Source: Nitrospinota bacterium (GTDB taxonomy: Bacteria > Nitrospirota > Thermodesulfovibrionia > Thermodesulfovibrionales > UBA1546). From it: a DNA stretch of 5,514 bases. The notes under the pieces were generated by a model that was not told the DNA's origin, searched no databases, and was given only the letters and a program-made list of their open reading frames with translations. Both the position numbers and the translations under genes were made by a program. The stretch is from positions 1 to 5,514 of the forward strand of contig JAHILQ010000074.1 in the NCBI GenBank assembly GCA_018896985.1, in the 5' to 3' direction. This document shows, one piece after another, positions 5,246 to 5,514 of this stretch. The stretch's first letter is position 1. The number at the start of each line of letters is the position of its first letter.

Positions 5246-5514
5246 ATGGTAATTGCTTACATCAGCATAGGTTCAAATCTCGGAGACAGGGAAGAGAACT
5301 GCCGACAGGCAATAAAGCTGATTGAGAAAAACGGTATTGTCGTAAAAAAACAATCGCTCATGTATGAGACAGAACCGTGGGGAGTCAAAGACCAGCCAAA
5401 GTTTATCAACATGGCAATTGAAGCAGAGACGGATAAAAAACCTGAAGAGCTTCTCAGAGTTCTGGAAGAGATAGAGAAAGAGATTGGGCGGACAGAGACT
5501 GTCAAATGGGGCCC
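5246..5514 (+). CDS. folK: 2-amino-4-hydroxy-6-hydroxymethyldihydropteridine pyrophosphokinase, 3' end missing
   Basis: 90 residues are visible before the right edge; the family is usually about 160 long. HPPK moves pyrophosphate from ATP to 6-hydroxymethyl-7,8-dihydropterin in cytoplasmic folate synthesis. The N-terminus AYISIGSNLGDREEN, then SLMYETEPWG (37-46), QPKFINMAIEAET (50-62, substrate-binding region), LEEIEKEIGR (73-82) and the opening of the family signature KWGP (87-90) are all typical. The catalytic Asp residues that follow WGPR in the family lie beyond the window. ATG 5246 is the only fitting start, as the family begins a few residues before AYISIGSNLGDR. No Shine-Dalgarno is visible: the upstream bases are the CTGACACT repeat and TTTT. 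Expression may rely on readthrough from dapL, a leader within the repeat, or inefficient initiation. folK next to dapL has no metabolic link that I can state. Confidence 0.93.
   Translation, partial: MVIAYISIGSNLGDREENCRQAIKLIEKNGIVVKKQSLMYETEPWGVKDQPKFINMAIEAETDKKPEELLRVLEEIEKEIGRTETVKWG

Overview
This window looks like chromosomal DNA from a Gram-negative, free-living bacterium. The gene content (a two-component pair with a sigma-54 activator, an exported Lys/Ala/Pro-rich protein, a TPR plus cyclic-nucleotide-binding protein, and a DapL-type diaminopimelate aminotransferase) and the moderately AT-rich, A/T-ending codon use recall Nitrospirota or a deltaproteobacterial lineage. That placement is inference from style only; there is no rRNA or tRNA here to anchor it.

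Left part (1-2329, + strand): the 3' end of a membrane-type sensor histidine kinase (HAMP end, HisKA, ATPase), open at the left edge. After 44 nt comes an NtrC-family response regulator (receiver + AAA+ with GAFTGA). Its reading frame stops at 2087, but the missing Fis-type helix-turn-helix lies directly downstream in the -1 frame (2075-2224), so the gene carries a one-base frameshift, real or a sequencing artefact. A very good sigma-54 promoter (GG-N10-GC) follows at 2271-2287.

Middle (2330-2835): this promoter faces a 151-residue exported protein with a low-complexity Lys/Ala/Pro/Glu region and a small beta-rich core. The gene order (kinase, sigma-54 activator, sigma-54 promoter, exported protein) suggests that the exported protein is a target of the pair. 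A strong hairpin terminator at 2798-2835 ends this gene and also overlaps the stop codon of the convergent gene.

Right part: on the - strand (3830-2826) lies a TPR / Pro-Glu linker / cyclic-nucleotide-binding protein. On the + strand (3945-5123) lies dapL, an LL-diaminopimelate aminotransferase of lysine and peptidoglycan synthesis. The two are divergently transcribed from two sigma-70-type promoters whose -35 boxes are one base apart. Downstream of dapL, the whole dapL-folK gap is a large imperfect inverted repeat built of 8-10-base words (TTAGTGTCAG / CTGACACT). It encodes the last residues of DapL and ends four bases before the ATG of folK, which runs off the right edge. A smaller relative of this repeat sits at the end of the kinase gene.

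The most notable points are the frameshifted regulator, the activator/sigma-54 promoter/exported protein arrangement, the back-to-back promoters, and the repeat family that supplies gene ends. I see no CRISPR, transposase, phage or toxin system, and nothing that clearly amounts to an undescribed multi-gene system.
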